Shown: piece after piece, positions 35,411 to 44,300 of the stretch | Position numbering within the stretch: position 1 is the stretch's first letter | How the letters are laid out: each line of letters starts with the position of its first letter | Origin: a virus | Reading direction: 5' to 3' (one strand) | Virus record (IMG/VR): IMGVR_UViG_3300023184_003179 | Coordinates: 24,587-88,586 of that record | Length of the DNA: 64,000 bases | The notes under the pieces: generated by a model | Seen by the model: only the letters and a program-made list of their open reading frames with translations | Database searches by the model: none | Told to the model about the DNA's origin: nothing | Program-made: the position numbers and the translations under genes

Positions 35411-36396
35411 TACAACACTCCAGGACGAACAATATTATTAACATATTTAGACAAAATCTTGTCTACAATAATATTTCCAGTACCCTCAATCATTCTCTTA
35501 TCATATTCAATCTTAAATTGATCAGTACTATAATTCTTTACATATCTTTTATAGTAATCTAATTTCCCACACTTAATATCATCAATTAACAGTTTAGTTG
35601 CATCTTGAATATCAATGGGTACAACTTTATATCCAGTTTCAAGTAAGAAAATATAGTCTGTACCTTGTTGGAATCCTACACCAGGGGTAATTGTCTGTGT
35701 GTTTCCGCTGTCTCCTGTATCAAATAATGCGTATGAGTCAGAGACTGCCAAAGGAATTCTTGATGGGCGTCTTTCTGCTCTATTTAATGAGTCTGTTGCT
35801 TGAACAGGATCTTTTGTAATTGCTGTTTTATCTTTTGTGATAATATAATTAAAGTCTCCAAGTGCTGGACCATCTGCGTCACTTGTATCATATACTAGTT
35901 CTGCATTTTCATATGCCTTTAAAATTTTATGTGTTCTATCCCAAAGAGGAATATAGTCTGTTTCTTGTCCTACAACTTCTAGGTAATTACGTCTATAATA
36001 AAATCCATTAACTATTGAATCAATAATTGCTCTAGCCAAAAATTCGTGTTGTTTATATTCTGCTATTTCTGTTGCTGTTGTTCCTAAAGTATTTGGATCA
36101 ACATATGGACGTTCAATCTGTAGATTGTCTTCAATAACAATATCTCCACGTTCGCCATCAATGTCTTCATATACTGTTACAGAATAAGACTTATCATATT
36201 TTACAAAGTCTCCAGACAGGGTGTATGTTATGGTTCCTTCTGATGAAGATGTTTGTCCAGACTCTCCACTGACAAACACTTCAAGTTCTGTTTGCTCTGG
36301 TACGTCTTCAATAACAAGTATGTAATCTGCTGACTCATCTGGAACTGTATAGGTTACAGAAAGCGGGTATGGTGGAATGCGAAGAATGACTGACAT
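35410..36396 (-). CDS. Head-tail adaptor with N-terminal Ig-like domain
   Basis: A 328-residue protein in two parts. Residues 1-90 are strand-rich (YPLSVTYTVPDESADYILV; GTITYTLSGDFVKYD) and look like an Ig- or FN3-like decoration domain. The remainder is mostly helical (IAEYKQHEFLARAIIDSIV; KILKAYENAEL) and fits the gp6-like connector that plugs beneath the portal. An N-terminal extra domain on an adaptor is uncommon. If correct, it would stick out around the neck. The gene follows the small SAP-like gene and overlaps the next by one base. Confidence 0.6.
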   Translation of the reverse strand: MSVILRIPPYPLSVTYTVPDESADYILVIEDVPEQTELEVFVSGESGQTSSSEGTITYTLSGDFVKYDKSYSVTVYEDIDGERGDIVIEDNLQIERPYVDPNTLGTTATEIAEYKQHEFLARAIIDSIVNGFYYRRNYLEVVGQETDYIPLWDRTHKILKAYENAELVYDTSDADGPALGDFNYIITKDKTAITKDPVQATDSLNRAERRPSRIPLAVSDSYALFDTGDSGNTQTITPGVGFQQGTDYIFLLETGYKVVPIDIQDATKLLIDDIKCGKLDYYKRYVKNYSTDQFKIEYDKRMIEGTGNIIVDKILSKYVNNIVRPGVL

Positions 36397-36398
36397 TA

Positions 36399-36734
36399 TT
36401 ATTTACCGTAGTATGAGGCTACTTCTTCAGGCTGTGCAATTCTGACTGCCTTACGAGTAATCCACTTTTCCGATGCCTCCTTTGAGACGATGTTATATCC
36501 CACTTTTACTTCTCCAACCCCATCCCAATAGATGTTTCTATCTGAATAAAGTGCTACCTTTTCAATTGGTGCTTTTTGTTCTGTAACGACTTCTGTTTGT
36601 CCGTTTGGAATAAAACTTGCAATTACTTCTAAAATTTCTAATTTAGTAGATACCCCAAATAGATCAATGTTATTTTTCTTAGCATAAGATTTTAGTTCCA
36701 TTACGGTCTTTTTTGCTAATTCTTCAATTGTCAT
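36399..36734 (-). CDS. Small head protein with Rho-N/SAP-like N-terminal domain
   Basis: A 111-residue protein. Residues 1-40 (IEELAKKTVMELKSYAKKN, then TKLEILEVIASFIP) form the helix-extended-helix of Rho-N/SAP/LEM-type DNA-binding modules, often found on small phage head proteins. The C-terminal part is beta-rich. I prefer ATG 36734 because GGGAG lies 5-6 nt before it. The longer start at 36752 would be 5 nt from the -10 box. It sits between the capsid and the adaptor. A role in neck or capsid DNA contact is plausible. Confidence 0.65.
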   Translation of the reverse strand: MTIEELAKKTVMELKSYAKKNNIDLFGVSTKLEILEVIASFIPNGQTEVVTEQKAPIEKVALYSDRNIYWDGVGEVKVGYNIVSKEASEKWITRKAVRIAQPEEVASYYGK

Positions 36735-36757
36735 ATAATCTCCCATACTCATTTGTA

Positions 36758-36766
36758 ATTATACCA
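36758..36766 (-). promoter_or_regulatory. Extended -10 promoter of the neck/tail operon
   Basis: Minus-strand TGG-TATAAT in the gap between the capsid gene terminator and the small head gene. Transcription would start near 36751, giving a 17-nt leader to ATG 36734 with GGGAG. Confidence 0.6.
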
Positions 36767-36778
36767 GAATATGACTAA

Positions 36779-36806
36779 GGGAGGACAGAAATTAATCCAT
36801 CCTCCC
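36779..36806 (-). terminator. Terminator-like hairpin after the capsid gene
   Basis: Minus-strand GGGAGGA (36800-36806) pairs with TCCTCCC (36779-36785) around a 14-nt loop, about 20 nt past the capsid stop codon. The downstream U-run is poor (TTAGTCAT), so it may attenuate rather than fully terminate, or protect the capsid mRNA 3' end. Confidence 0.55.
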
Positions 36807-36826
36807 TCAATCTGGGTGGTCAATGA

Positions 36827-37981
36827 TTACGAATCAGTTGCATCTGCATCTGCATAAGATACAGCGTCTAGTTCTTCCCATTGAATACCAAAACGGACGA
36901 ATACTGTGTATTCAATTGTGTCCTTCTTTGGCTTGTATTCACGGTTTACAGTGATGTCTCTCTGGAATCCCCATACACGGTTTGCTGGGAATGTAAGATC
37001 TACATAACCTGCAGGGTAGTAAGGAACTTCAAGAACATCTACACCTAGTACACGAGTTGTGCGTGAGTTACCAAGTGTTTGTGCATTTCCATCAAGATAA
37101 TCTTGACGGTTTGCTGGTGTTCCTGCTGTACGAGTAGCGAATGCTTCTGCTACTGCATCTGCAAGTGTACCGTTATTCTTAACGATACCTTGGAATGCAT
37201 CTGTACCTGCATAGAACTTAAGATTGCTCTTAATTGCACGATACTTACGTGGCATGGCCAAGATAATGCTTTGCATTGTGGCTGTTGTCCACTCGTTGTT
37301 TGCTACAGTAACTGCTGCTTCGTGAGCATCATTTGCTGCAACTTGGTTTACCTGAGCAACGAAGCCAGGCATAATTGAAAGGAATGCGTCTGCGCCAGTT
37401 CCAGTTCCATTAATCGCAAGATCTTCAATATCGTTAGCAAAAGCATTTGTCATCAAACGAACTAGATGATCTTCAAGTGCTGCACCTTCAATATTGTCTT
37501 CAAGTGATTCTGTAGAAACTTCCCAGTCCAAACGAATCTTCTTTGTTGTGAGTTCTACCTTAGAAAATGTAGCACCAACGTTTGTGTAATCTGGTGCACC
37601 CTGTGCTGCTGCACGGATAACACGCTCTCCAACGTTGACTTTCTCAATTTCCATTGTATTTGCTCGCATAGTGACCTTACGGCCATCTTTGGCGAGAACA
37701 GTTGCATCCCACACGTAGTCAATAAAACGACGTGCTTGTTCAGGTGCTAGAATACCACCAGAGACTCCTGTAGGATTTACGGCATTTGCTCCTGTTGTAG
37801 AACCAAATGCTGCTGTTGCTGTGTTACCAAGTTGTGCTGCTGGACTTACGTTACCGTCAGCATTACGTCCTGTTGCACCACCAACACCACCAGATACTAA
37901 TGCGCCTTGGGAGTTAATTTCTGCTCCTGAGCCACCTGAACCTGGATAGTTTTTTTCTATATTTGTATTTTGTTCCGACAT
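36827..37981 (-). CDS. Major capsid protein (HK97-fold)
   Basis: The 384-residue shell protein starts at ATG 37981 after AGGAGG (8-nt spacing). The first about 75 residues are Gly/Ala/Asn-rich and disordered-looking, replacing a classical delta domain. Then comes the HK97 body: an N-arm (ILAPEQARRFIDYVWDATVL), an E-loop region (TNVGATFSKVELTTKKIRLDWEVS), a spine helix (GAALEDHLVRLMTNAFANDIED), and the P/A-domain end (KPKKDTIEYTVFVRFGIQW). It is immediately downstream of the protease-scaffold gene. The Gly-rich N-arm may be trimmed by the protease. Confidence 0.9.
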   Translation of the reverse strand: MSEQNTNIEKNYPGSGGSGAEINSQGALVSGGVGGATGRNADGNVSPAAQLGNTATAAFGSTTGANAVNPTGVSGGILAPEQARRFIDYVWDATVLAKDGRKVTMRANTMEIEKVNVGERVIRAAAQGAPDYTNVGATFSKVELTTKKIRLDWEVSTESLEDNIEGAALEDHLVRLMTNAFANDIEDLAINGTGTGADAFLSIMPGFVAQVNQVAANDAHEAAVTVANNEWTTATMQSIILAMPRKYRAIKSNLKFYAGTDAFQGIVKNNGTLADAVAEAFATRTAGTPANRQDYLDGNAQTLGNSRTTRVLGVDVLEVPYYPAGYVDLTFPANRVWGFQRDITVNREYKPKKDTIEYTVFVRFGIQWEELDAVSYADADATDS

Positions 37982-38008
37982 ATTGTTCACCTCCTAGTGA
38001 TATATACC

Positions 38009-38560
38009 TTAGTTAAATAGGTCGGTATTTGTGAGGAAACGACCGCCCCATAGGGATTTTTGAACCACTTGTGGTGATTCCTGTACGATCTCGCCTAGAT
38101 CGCCAGACTTGCGGAAAGCGGTGTCTTGTTCTACAAGATCTACTCGCTTGCCAAACTCGTTAAAGTTACTCTTAATGCCATTAACATCAGATGTTACTGT
38201 ATCAAGAGACTTTGTTACTGCTGCTACCTGCTCATTAAGAGACTTAATAGTTGCAGCAAGATCGCCAAAGGCATTAGTAAGAGAAGCATTAATTTCTGAA
38301 ACTGCTTTAGCAACTTCTTCTTTAACTTCTGAAACGGCGTCAACCACTGCTTCTTCTGCTTTCTCTACTTCTACTGCTGCTTCTTCAGCAACAGGAGAAT
38401 CTGCACCGCCGTCAACTGCTTCTGCTGCAGGTGCTTCAATAGCAACTGCAACTTCTTCAGCAACTGCAGGAGTCTCTACAACTTCTGCTGGTTGTGCCTC
38501 TGGAGCAACCTCTGCATTTTCAACTACAGCGTCTACGGCTGCTTCTGTTGATTCTGTCAT
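38009..38560 (-). CDS. Nested scaffold protein from internal start
   Basis: Inside the protease gene, in frame, an ATG at 38558-38560 (residue 254, MTESTEAAVDAV) is preceded at 8 nt by AAGGAGG (38569-38575), a near-perfect ribosome site rarely found inside genes. Independent initiation would give a 183-residue, Ala/Glu-rich coiled-coil scaffold with no protease domain. This is the arrangement of lambda C/Nu3 (established for lambda). It would supply excess scaffold over protease. What is seen is the frame and the site; use of the site is inferred. Confidence 0.6.
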   Translation of the reverse strand: MTESTEAAVDAVVENAEVAPEAQPAEVVETPAVAEEVAVAIEAPAAEAVDGGADSPVAEEAAVEVEKAEEAVVDAVSEVKEEVAKAVSEINASLTNAFGDLAATIKSLNEQVAAVTKSLDTVTSDVNGIKSNFNEFGKRVDLVEQDTAFRKSGDLGEIVQESPQVVQKSLWGGRFLTNTDLFN

Positions 38561-39319
38561 GGGATTTACCTCCTTAGTAATCTTAATTGTACTAATGCCT
38601 TTAGCACTATCAACTAAGAATTTTATCATTTCTGTATTTTCTTTATCATTTTTTTCTACAAAACCTATGTTCTGCATCTTATTACCATTGGTTGGGCTTA
38701 CTGCTGATTCAGCATCTGATACCATTACAATACCGCTTTCTGAATCCCAAAATACATTTTCAACTTCTGCTTTTGATAAATATCCACTAACAACATTTTG
38801 TCCATTTACTTTTTCAATAGATACAATGTTGGCAAATTGGTTTGCTGGATTATCTACCAAAGAAAGTTCATGTAGTTCATAATTCTTAATTACACGGATT
38901 GATTTATCTATTTTTTCATCATAGGCATCGTCCCATGTCTTAATATTTCCACCGATTGAAAAACCAGTATAGGTTCCATCCAGAACCTTTTCCCATGCAT
39001 CTTGTGCACCCTTTGAAACGTATGCAGATACATAGACTCCGCTGTAAAACTTCTTATCGTTTGGATCAAAATATTTATCTTCTTTAAATGAAACAATTTT
39101 TCCAACGGCTGATGGTTGGTGCATTTCACGAAGGTTTCCACGGAAGTTTTTAAATGCTTCAACGCTGGATTCTGTTGTTACAATATCGCCCTGCTTATCA
39201 ACGTTATCAAGCGTTGCAAATCCTGACACCATACGGCGTTCAACGTCTATTTTTCCAATGGGCATTGAGAGACGAACATTGTCACCTTCAGTTACCCAAT
39301 GAGCCTTGTTTGTTAACAT
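38009..39319 (-). CDS. Prohead protease with C-terminal scaffold region
   Basis: The 436-residue product joins an HK97-like prohead protease to a scaffold. Residues 1-170 hold the S78-type fold. The catalytic His is in LREMHQPSAVGK and the Ser in TYTGFSIGGNIK, followed by NYELHELSLVDNPAN. Residues about 250-436 are an Ala/Glu/Val-rich coiled coil with a compact end, as in phage scaffolds. The start, ATG 39319, has TGC-TATAAT 9 nt upstream and no ribosome site. An internal start (separate entry) could yield scaffold alone. It lies between the portal and capsid genes. Confidence 0.85.
   Translation of the reverse strand: MLTNKAHWVTEGDNVRLSMPIGKIDVERRMVSGFATLDNVDKQGDIVTTESSVEAFKNFRGNLREMHQPSAVGKIVSFKEDKYFDPNDKKFYSGVYVSAYVSKGAQDAWEKVLDGTYTGFSIGGNIKTWDDAYDEKIDKSIRVIKNYELHELSLVDNPANQFANIVSIEKVNGQNVVSGYLSKAEVENVFWDSESGIVMVSDAESAVSPTNGNKMQNIGFVEKNDKENTEMIKFLVDSAKGISTIKITKEVNPMTESTEAAVDAVVENAEVAPEAQPAEVVETPAVAEEVAVAIEAPAAEAVDGGADSPVAEEAAVEVEKAEEAVVDAVSEVKEEVAKAVSEINASLTNAFGDLAATIKSLNEQVAAVTKSLDTVTSDVNGIKSNFNEFGKRVDLVEQDTAFRKSGDLGEIVQESPQVVQKSLWGGRFLTNTDLFN
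38569..38575 (-). promoter_or_regulatory. Internal Shine-Dalgarno for nested scaffold
   Basis: Minus-strand AAGGAGG inside the protease gene, 8 nt before an in-frame ATG (38560). It matches the best start sites in this genome, such as those of the capsid and lysozyme genes. Confidence 0.6.
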
Positions 39320-39328
39320 AACGCTTCT

Positions 39329-39337
39329 ATTATAGCA
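39329..39337 (-). promoter_or_regulatory. Extended -10 promoter, possibly leaderless, of protease gene
   Basis: Minus-strand TGC-TATAAT, 9 nt before the ATG at 39319, in the 40-bp gap after the portal gene. No ribosome site lies between. The expected transcript starts 2-3 nt before the start codon. Confidence 0.55.
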
Positions 39338-39359
39338 TTTGTTTATAAGTTTTTCTCAA

Positions 39360-40964
39360 CTATTGAGACGCTCTACCTTCACCTTGTGGATTACGTCCAG
39401 ACACTGTAGTTGTTGAATCAGAATTGTTATTTGTTCGTTGTGCATCTCTTTGACGTGTACCCGCTAAATTTGCTCTAGCGTCAGTTGCTTGTCTTGGAGA
39501 CATAATAAATGGCTCATCGCCATCTGCTCTTTGTGGCAAATCTAACTTTTCACGAGCCTCATTTGGAGTCATAACCTGTGTCTTTACATATCTTTCAAGA
39601 ATCTGAGATTGTGCAATTTCGTCAGTTAAGGTTAATTCGTTAAACTTGAGTTCAAGAATATCTGTCTTTTCTTTAATAATTTTGTTGACAATTTTCTCAA
39701 GGTGTCTCTGTGCTGGACGAGATACCTGTTCTTTAAATGTACGATCTTGTGACAGTGCTGCTGCAACACCTCCAGAATCTGCGCCACCAAGTTTAGACAT
39801 TGGAACTTGATGAGCAATTAAAATATCATCACGGTTTTGCTTGCGATACTCTTTAAATGAACCATCCTGAATACCATTTTCAATTGGCTCCATTTTAAAC
39901 TCAACTTTGTTGGTATCAGTATCGCCTGGAAGTGGTATGTATAGAGTTCTGTGTGACTGAGCCTTTAGTCCAGTCTGCAGGAATCTAAACATTTTATCTT
40001 CTGCATCCCCTGAAAGTTTTGCCCCTTTAAGTGTTACAACATATCTTGGAACAGCCTTGTTTTCAAAGTAATCAATATTATACTGAGATGCAAGTTGATC
40101 TCCAACTAGAGATGGCATTGCTGCAATAATGTCTGGAATTCCATAAAATGTATTTAATGGAGAATATTCTTTAAGATGAATAATCTCGTTTGGACGTGGA
40201 TCTGTTCCCATTGGATTTGGGTTCTTTGCAGCAAAGTTTCTAAAGTAAACAACTTTTTGTCCAATAATTTGAACAAATCCATCACGAAGACGACGAACAC
40301 GAACAGTAGTTGCTGGAATATGACCAACATATCCAATTTCTCCAGTTACAGTTCTTCCTACTTCAATAAATCCATTGCCAGTAGCCTGAAGATCTGTGTA
40401 AACCTTTTCCATTGTTTTTGTAAAACTATCGTCATCATTAAGATTTTCTAGCCAGTCACGTAGTTCAATTTTCATTCTTTCAATGCGACGACGTGCACGA
40501 TCAACTGCTGCTTGGTCATCGTTGTTTTCAAAACGCAGCATAGTTCTATCTGTAACATCAAAGCGATATCCAAGACCAACAACATTTTCTACCTTGGCAT
40601 CAATTGCAGCATGGTTAGCAAAAGATGTGTCATAGAAGTTAGCCAACTCATACATATTATATGGTGGAGTAATTACATCAAATAGACCATATCCATTGCG
40701 ATATACAGTTCCAGGATTAATCTGTTTTGATCCAGAATCAACTCCTGATGGGGTTACATTTGCAGCATTTAAATATGCTTCATTACCTTCTGGGTTAACA
40801 TACTTTGACATGTTGCGAGTTGTTCTGCGACGGAAGTTTTGATCAAGACCAGCATAGTCTTTTAAATTTTCCCAAGATTTGTTAAATGGATCTTGTGATT
40901 TAAAAATATTTTCATCACGCTCTTGCGTGTTTAACCCTGCACGTACGTATTCTTGATCAGCCAT
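39360..40964 (-). CDS. Portal protein
   Basis: A 534-residue portal, the DNA gate of the head. The order is typical: a helical N-terminus, a beta wing (ATGNGFIEVGRTVTGEIGYV; GFVQIIGQKVVYF), a conserved EIIHLKEYSPLNTFYG-type motif with GIPDI, a crown segment ILIAHQVPMSKLGG, and C-terminal helices ending in a disordered Thr/Asn/Arg tail. The length and motif order fit the SPP1/HK97-type portal family. I use ATG 40964 (MADQEYV), though a start at 40985 is possible. It overlaps the upstream gene and lies before the protease, as in classical head modules. Confidence 0.92.
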   Translation of the reverse strand: MADQEYVRAGLNTQERDENIFKSQDPFNKSWENLKDYAGLDQNFRRRTTRNMSKYVNPEGNEAYLNAANVTPSGVDSGSKQINPGTVYRNGYGLFDVITPPYNMYELANFYDTSFANHAAIDAKVENVVGLGYRFDVTDRTMLRFENNDDQAAVDRARRRIERMKIELRDWLENLNDDDSFTKTMEKVYTDLQATGNGFIEVGRTVTGEIGYVGHIPATTVRVRRLRDGFVQIIGQKVVYFRNFAAKNPNPMGTDPRPNEIIHLKEYSPLNTFYGIPDIIAAMPSLVGDQLASQYNIDYFENKAVPRYVVTLKGAKLSGDAEDKMFRFLQTGLKAQSHRTLYIPLPGDTDTNKVEFKMEPIENGIQDGSFKEYRKQNRDDILIAHQVPMSKLGGADSGGVAAALSQDRTFKEQVSRPAQRHLEKIVNKIIKEKTDILELKFNELTLTDEIAQSQILERYVKTQVMTPNEAREKLDLPQRADGDEPFIMSPRQATDARANLAGTRQRDAQRTNNNSDSTTTVSGRNPQGEGRASQ

Positions 40965-41361
40965 TTTCGTATGAATCTCTTCCATGTTTGTCTAGTGTTT
41001 GTTGCGCTGCATGCCAGGCACCAAGGTCATTCATTGAAGGAATTAATCCAGCCTTTAGTCTTTCTTTTTGTTCTGAATATTCTTCTTCACTAATTCTATG
41101 TAGCCCTGGAACAAAAACCGCTTTACCTTCTCCATCATCACCATGCAATATTGCTGCGCTTCTAAGTTCAGAAATCTTTGAAAGATCTCCACGTTCAGCA
41201 GGGATGTTTAAAATTGAGCCTTCATCATCTGTAAACCACTTGCCGTTTGACTTCTTGTAAACATAAAGACCCCAGTCATAGTGCTTTTCAATAACCTTAC
41301 GACGAACATTTTTAACATACGGTTTACCAGTTTTTGGGTTTATTAGCGATTCCATAGCCAT
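40957..41361 (-). CDS. Hypothetical head-region protein
   Basis: A 134-residue basic protein with compact beta-like start (KPYVKNVRRKVIEKHYDWGLYVYKK in two pieces) and charged helices near the end (EEYSEQKERLKAG). It occupies the position just upstream of the portal gene, overlapping its start by a few bases. No cysteine cluster or signal peptide. A TGC-TATACT box lies 1 nt before ATG 41361 and 7 nt before ATG 41355, which favours 41355 as the start. Its family is unknown. A head or packaging accessory role is a guess from context. Confidence 0.65.
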   Translation of the reverse strand: MAMESLINPKTGKPYVKNVRRKVIEKHYDWGLYVYKKSNGKWFTDDEGSILNIPAERGDLSKISELRSAAILHGDDGEGKAVFVPGLHRISEEEYSEQKERLKAGLIPSMNDLGAWHAAQQTLDKHGRDSYENG

Positions 41362-41362
41362 A

Positions 41363-41378
41363 AGTATAGCAGATTATA
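41363..41378 (-). promoter_or_regulatory. Promoter(s) at head operon start
   Basis: Two boxes on the minus strand: TGC-TATACT (41363-41371) and TATAAT (41373-41378). The first is 7 nt before ATG 41355 with no ribosome site, consistent with a leaderless mRNA. It marks the start of the portal-protease-capsid run. Confidence 0.45.
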
Positions 41379-44300
41379 CTGGTGTAGAGACAGTGGTTGA
41401 CCACTCTATCTCTGTATATACCTTTAATTTTTCAGGCTGATACGCTAACCCTTCTCCATCATCAACAATAATCTTGTTTGTTCCAATATATGTTTTATAT
41501 ATGTCTGTTGGATTAATCCCATAAAACTGAGATGATCCAATAACAAGCATCCCATCCCAGGTAAAGTTATTAAACCAAAACTGCCAGTCAAAGACCGTTA
41601 CTCCGTCTGTCAAAACCTTAAACCAAGGTCTGATTGTTCTACTTTCAACTTCCTGTAAACTACTTGCTTGATAGTAAGCAATATTATTAAAAATGGCTGG
41701 ACCAGTAATATTAATACTACCAAGATATGAATCAAAGTTTAGTGGAGTTAAAAATGAAATACCAATAGTTGACCATTCTTTTATAGATAATACTGGTTCT
41801 CTTACTAGGTTTCCATTTAAATAAAATGAAAGACCATTATACTCAAGTCCATTTTCATTTAATGCAAATATTTTTCCTCTATCTCCTATAGAACTATTAG
41901 CCTGTAAATAAAATTTTATTGACCCATTTTTATGGTTAATTTCAAATAGTTCTGTTGGTATTTGTGGAAAAGTGTCTTGATCGTATTTAGTCCATAATTG
42001 CATAGCACTTACTCTATAAGATGTTGATAGTTCTTTATTGATTGGTAAAGATAAACCACGGTTTTCTAATATATTTAATTCTCCACGAATCTCTATTCCA
42101 GAGTTTTTAGTTAAATATAAATATGGTGTACTTTCTTTATAAATGCTAAATGGATTTTTAGATTTATAACTATAATATATTCCATTTTTCTTATATGGAA
42201 CTAGATCTACTCCAAATCTTGTTCCAATTGTATTTAAAGAATTATCGTTTAATGCTTGAGATGCTAATTGTAGTCTATTTAATAAAATTGGTTTTGTTAG
42301 TATTCCACGACTATTAAACTCAAGGCTATAGACAATGGCAAGTTCATTAAAATCTACAGTTTTAATTGGATAAATTAAACTATTATTTAATACCTCAAAC
42401 CTTGTTGTTTCCCAATTTTCGTAATTAGACACATCAATAATTTTATATTCATTTGGTGTTTCTTGATTTACAAAATCAGTTGGTATATTTGCTCCATTAA
42501 TAAGATATTGAAATGTAACATAACTTTTTATTTGTGCGCCAGTTGTATCATAATACATTTGCATAGATCCAGAATCTTCCAACAATTCTGACGTAGTTGG
42601 ATATCCTAGATTAAATTGCAAAAAGTCTAGGTCGTAAAACTTTTCTCCCTGAGCATTTTCTACAAACTGCCCAAAATATGAAAGTGGCAAGTAGTCTTGC
42701 CAATATCCAGATACACCTATGTCAAGAAAATATTTTTGATATGCTTCTGATGGAAGCAGTGTATAACTTGCTGTGTGATCAATTAATTCTTGACCATTAT
42801 CAATTAATACTATTCCACTTGAGTTAAAATTATTTAAAATTTTAGAAGAGTTTAGTGCTGTTGATAAACCAAAAGAATATAACCTTCCTGTAAAACTATA
42901 GTCTCCAGACTCATCTCCAGCAACATACATTTTTAGAATATTTTGATTTCCAAAAAATGCAGGAACATTATTTCCAAAATTATCAATTAACGTTTTTATA
43001 TTAAAACCTATAGAAAAAAGAGTATTTGATGAAATTGGATCAGATGTAAATAGAAGTTCAGAAGTTCCGTTATAAGTAAGTGAATATTTAATTTCATCAG
43101 CATCTTTAACTATTGTAAAGTAATCACTATTTAGTGGATTATATATTTTTACTAAAATTTCTTCTGATGATAAATTATGTGAACTAAATACAGCATAAAA
43201 ACTTTCAACCTGGCTAGACAGTATATTGAGTCTTGGGAAATTAATATATGAATCTACTGAATTCCAAGTGTTGTTTGGTCTAAATGATAAAAATTTATTA
43301 TCAATAACTGGTCCAGACTCGTTATCTTGTATTAGTTGATTATCATCATACAGTTCTTTTAATGTTTTTGTTCCAATAAATATTTCTGGTAATGAGTATT
43401 CTGGAGTTCTTAAACTTGTTTGAGTAGTTGATAGATTATCAAAACTTCCTTGATCCCATTTTGCAAAATCTGGATAGTTATAATTTGCTGTATAGTTTGC
43501 AAAAGGATAGTCTATAAATGCTGTTGTTCCACTATATGCAGAGTTGATTCCTTCTGGAGAAATAACACCTTGTCCATATACCCACCTACGTTTTGCTACG
43601 GTCACTGGAACATGATAAGAATAAATGGCTACACAGTCAAGTTCAAATGGATAGATATTTGCATAAGCATAAAAACCTAACCAGTCTTGATTGTCTCCAA
43701 AAGCATCAAGTTCGTCTGGTAAATTTAGATTAGCAGTATTTAGTGATAAAGAAAAAACTTCTTCGCCATTTACTAATAGTGAGGCTGAATTTCTAATTAA
43801 ACGAATATGGATAAGCATTGGCCTAAACCATTCACCAACAAAATGAGATGCAAATTGATCTCCAATAACTAATGTTAAAAATCCAGATTCAATATATAAA
43901 CCATCATCAGAAGATATAGGTCCAAAAATTTTTAATGGCATTGATGTATTTGCATTTATTCTTGCCCAAAACTCTATCGTGTAGTCGTTATACTGTCCTT
44001 TTTTATTTAAGAATCCTTTACCTGGAATTATTAATGATGCCCCTTGATTTGGCTCCAACTTAGTTACTCCACTAGCCCCATAAACTAATGGAATGCCAGA
44101 ATTTTTACACTTAAGTCCATTATTAGCAATGTAATAAGCAGTATCTTCTGCTATGCCATATGCTTGTGCTTCTACTGCACTTGAACCACCATATAAACTT
44201 ACAGACCCTGGAACTGTTATTGGCATAATTCCTAAAGAAGATGTATTAAACTCTTCATTTAGTTGCCCTATAGTTATTCCATTAAAATAAAACTCATTAT

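Noticed and set aside
38109-38882. A 257-residue plus-strand frame opposite the protease/scaffold gene
   Set aside because: Ala/Ser/Thr-rich antisense of the Ala/Glu-rich scaffold region; no ribosome site and no coding signature.
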